This document shows, one piece after another, positions 12,229 to 12,494 of a stretch of DNA of 12,494 bases; position 1 is the stretch's first letter, and the number at the start of each line of letters is the position of its first letter. The DNA is taken from positions 1 to 12,494 of the forward strand of contig JACQBB010000386.1 in the NCBI GenBank assembly GCA_016194625.1. The letters are read 5' to 3'. The notes under the pieces are model-generated. The model was not told the origin of the DNA. It worked only from the letters and a program-made list of their open reading frames with translations, and did not search any database. The translations under genes were made by a program, and so were the position numbers. This stretch comes from Elusimicrobiota bacterium (GTDB taxonomy: Bacteria > Elusimicrobiota > Elusimicrobia > UBA1565 > UBA9628).

Positions 12229-12494
12229 ATGAACTCCCGAGCCACCATCCCCCTGCCCGTCAACGAGCCCGTCCTGTCCTACGCGCCCGGCAGTCCCGAG
12301 CGCGCCAAGTTCTACGCGCGCCTGGCGGAACTCAAGTCGCGCAAGACCGAGATCCCCCTCGTCATCGGCGGCGAGGAGGTGCGCACGGGCAAGAAGCATG
12401 AGATCCGCTCCCCGTACGACCACGGCCAGGTCATCGGCAAGGTCCACGAGGGCGGCGTGCCGGAGATCAAGAAGGCGATCTCGGCGGCGAACAA
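12229..12494 (+). CDS. pruA: L-glutamate gamma-semialdehyde (delta-1-pyrroline-5-carboxylate) dehydrogenase, N-terminal part
   Basis: The frame is open from the ATG to the window end (88 complete codons), so the gene continues outside. The N-terminus has the pattern of group-1 P5C dehydrogenases: VNEPVLSYAPGSPERA (11-26), IPLVIGGEEVRTGKKHEIRSPYDHG (42-66), VIGKVHEGG. The full enzyme is usually about 520-545 residues and oxidises glutamate semialdehyde to glutamate with NAD+, the second step of proline catabolism. The catalytic Cys and Glu lie outside the window. It follows a terminator hairpin and so starts a new transcription unit. No proline dehydrogenase is visible here. Confidence 0.85.
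   Translation, partial: MNSRATIPLPVNEPVLSYAPGSPERAKFYARLAELKSRKTEIPLVIGGEEVRTGKKHEIRSPYDHGQVIGKVHEGGVPEIKKAISAAN

Noticed and set aside
1..12494. Mobile elements, CRISPR arrays, tRNA genes, prophage or defence genes
   Set aside because: I looked on both strands and found no transposase, integrase, direct-repeat array, tRNA-like cloverleaf or known defence domain; all genes are metabolic, transport, envelope or redox genes.

Overview
The window is a 12.5 kb, strongly GC-rich (by eye well above 65 %) piece of a bacterial chromosome. It is gene-dense: no stretch over 300 bases lacks a gene, and I see no rRNA, tRNA, CRISPR array, IS element or phage gene. I assign no species. The high GC, dominant Gly/Ala/Arg/Asp codons, housekeeping mix and exported proteins with long Ala/Pro-rich linkers would fit a high-GC Elusimicrobiota genome, or less likely a deltaproteobacterial or myxococcal one. 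That guess is only a pattern impression.

Layout. (1) 1-2771, plus strand: a tightly packed set made of the C-terminal part of a DUF255/YyaL-like protein, a FIST-domain sensor protein, a pterin-4a-carbinolamine dehydratase and a PaiB-like FMN-binding protein. The first two junctions are GTGA overlaps. (2) 2779-4285, minus strand: an exported DUF1287 protein and, upstream of it, an unrecognised single-pass membrane protein with a coiled coil. (3) 4366-7522, plus strand: a dicarboxylate/amino-acid:cation symporter, a zinc-ribbon/transmembrane/thioredoxin fusion and an MFS exporter. (4) 7519-9850, minus strand: an adenylate kinase carrying a signal peptide and Ala/Pro linker, HtpX protease and a CYTH-domain protein. 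(5) 9914-12155, plus strand: a TetR-family regulator followed by an SDR oxidoreductase, thioredoxin and a peroxiredoxin-like protein, ending in a strong GC hairpin. (6) 12229-end: the start of a group-1 delta-1-pyrroline-5-carboxylate dehydrogenase.

The most striking regulatory observation is that almost every gene that must have its own promoter has a TANNNT -10-like hexamer only 5-10 bases before its start codon. It usually has no Shine-Dalgarno sequence. This is the layout expected for leaderless mRNAs. The TetR gene shows it most clearly, with a perfect TTGACA-17-TATAAT promoter whose predicted +1 falls on the ATG. Genes inside operons instead use start/stop overlaps or good Shine-Dalgarno sequences (htpX, SDR, trxA). 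The promoter evidence also fixes several starts, including the one that gives the adenylate kinase its signal peptide.

The most coherent functional unit is the TetR-SDR-thioredoxin-peroxiredoxin-like cluster. A palindrome lies between the -35 and -10 of the tetR promoter, and a related site lies just upstream of the SDR gene. Together they suggest an autoregulated, perhaps electrophile- or oxidant-responsive, redox module.
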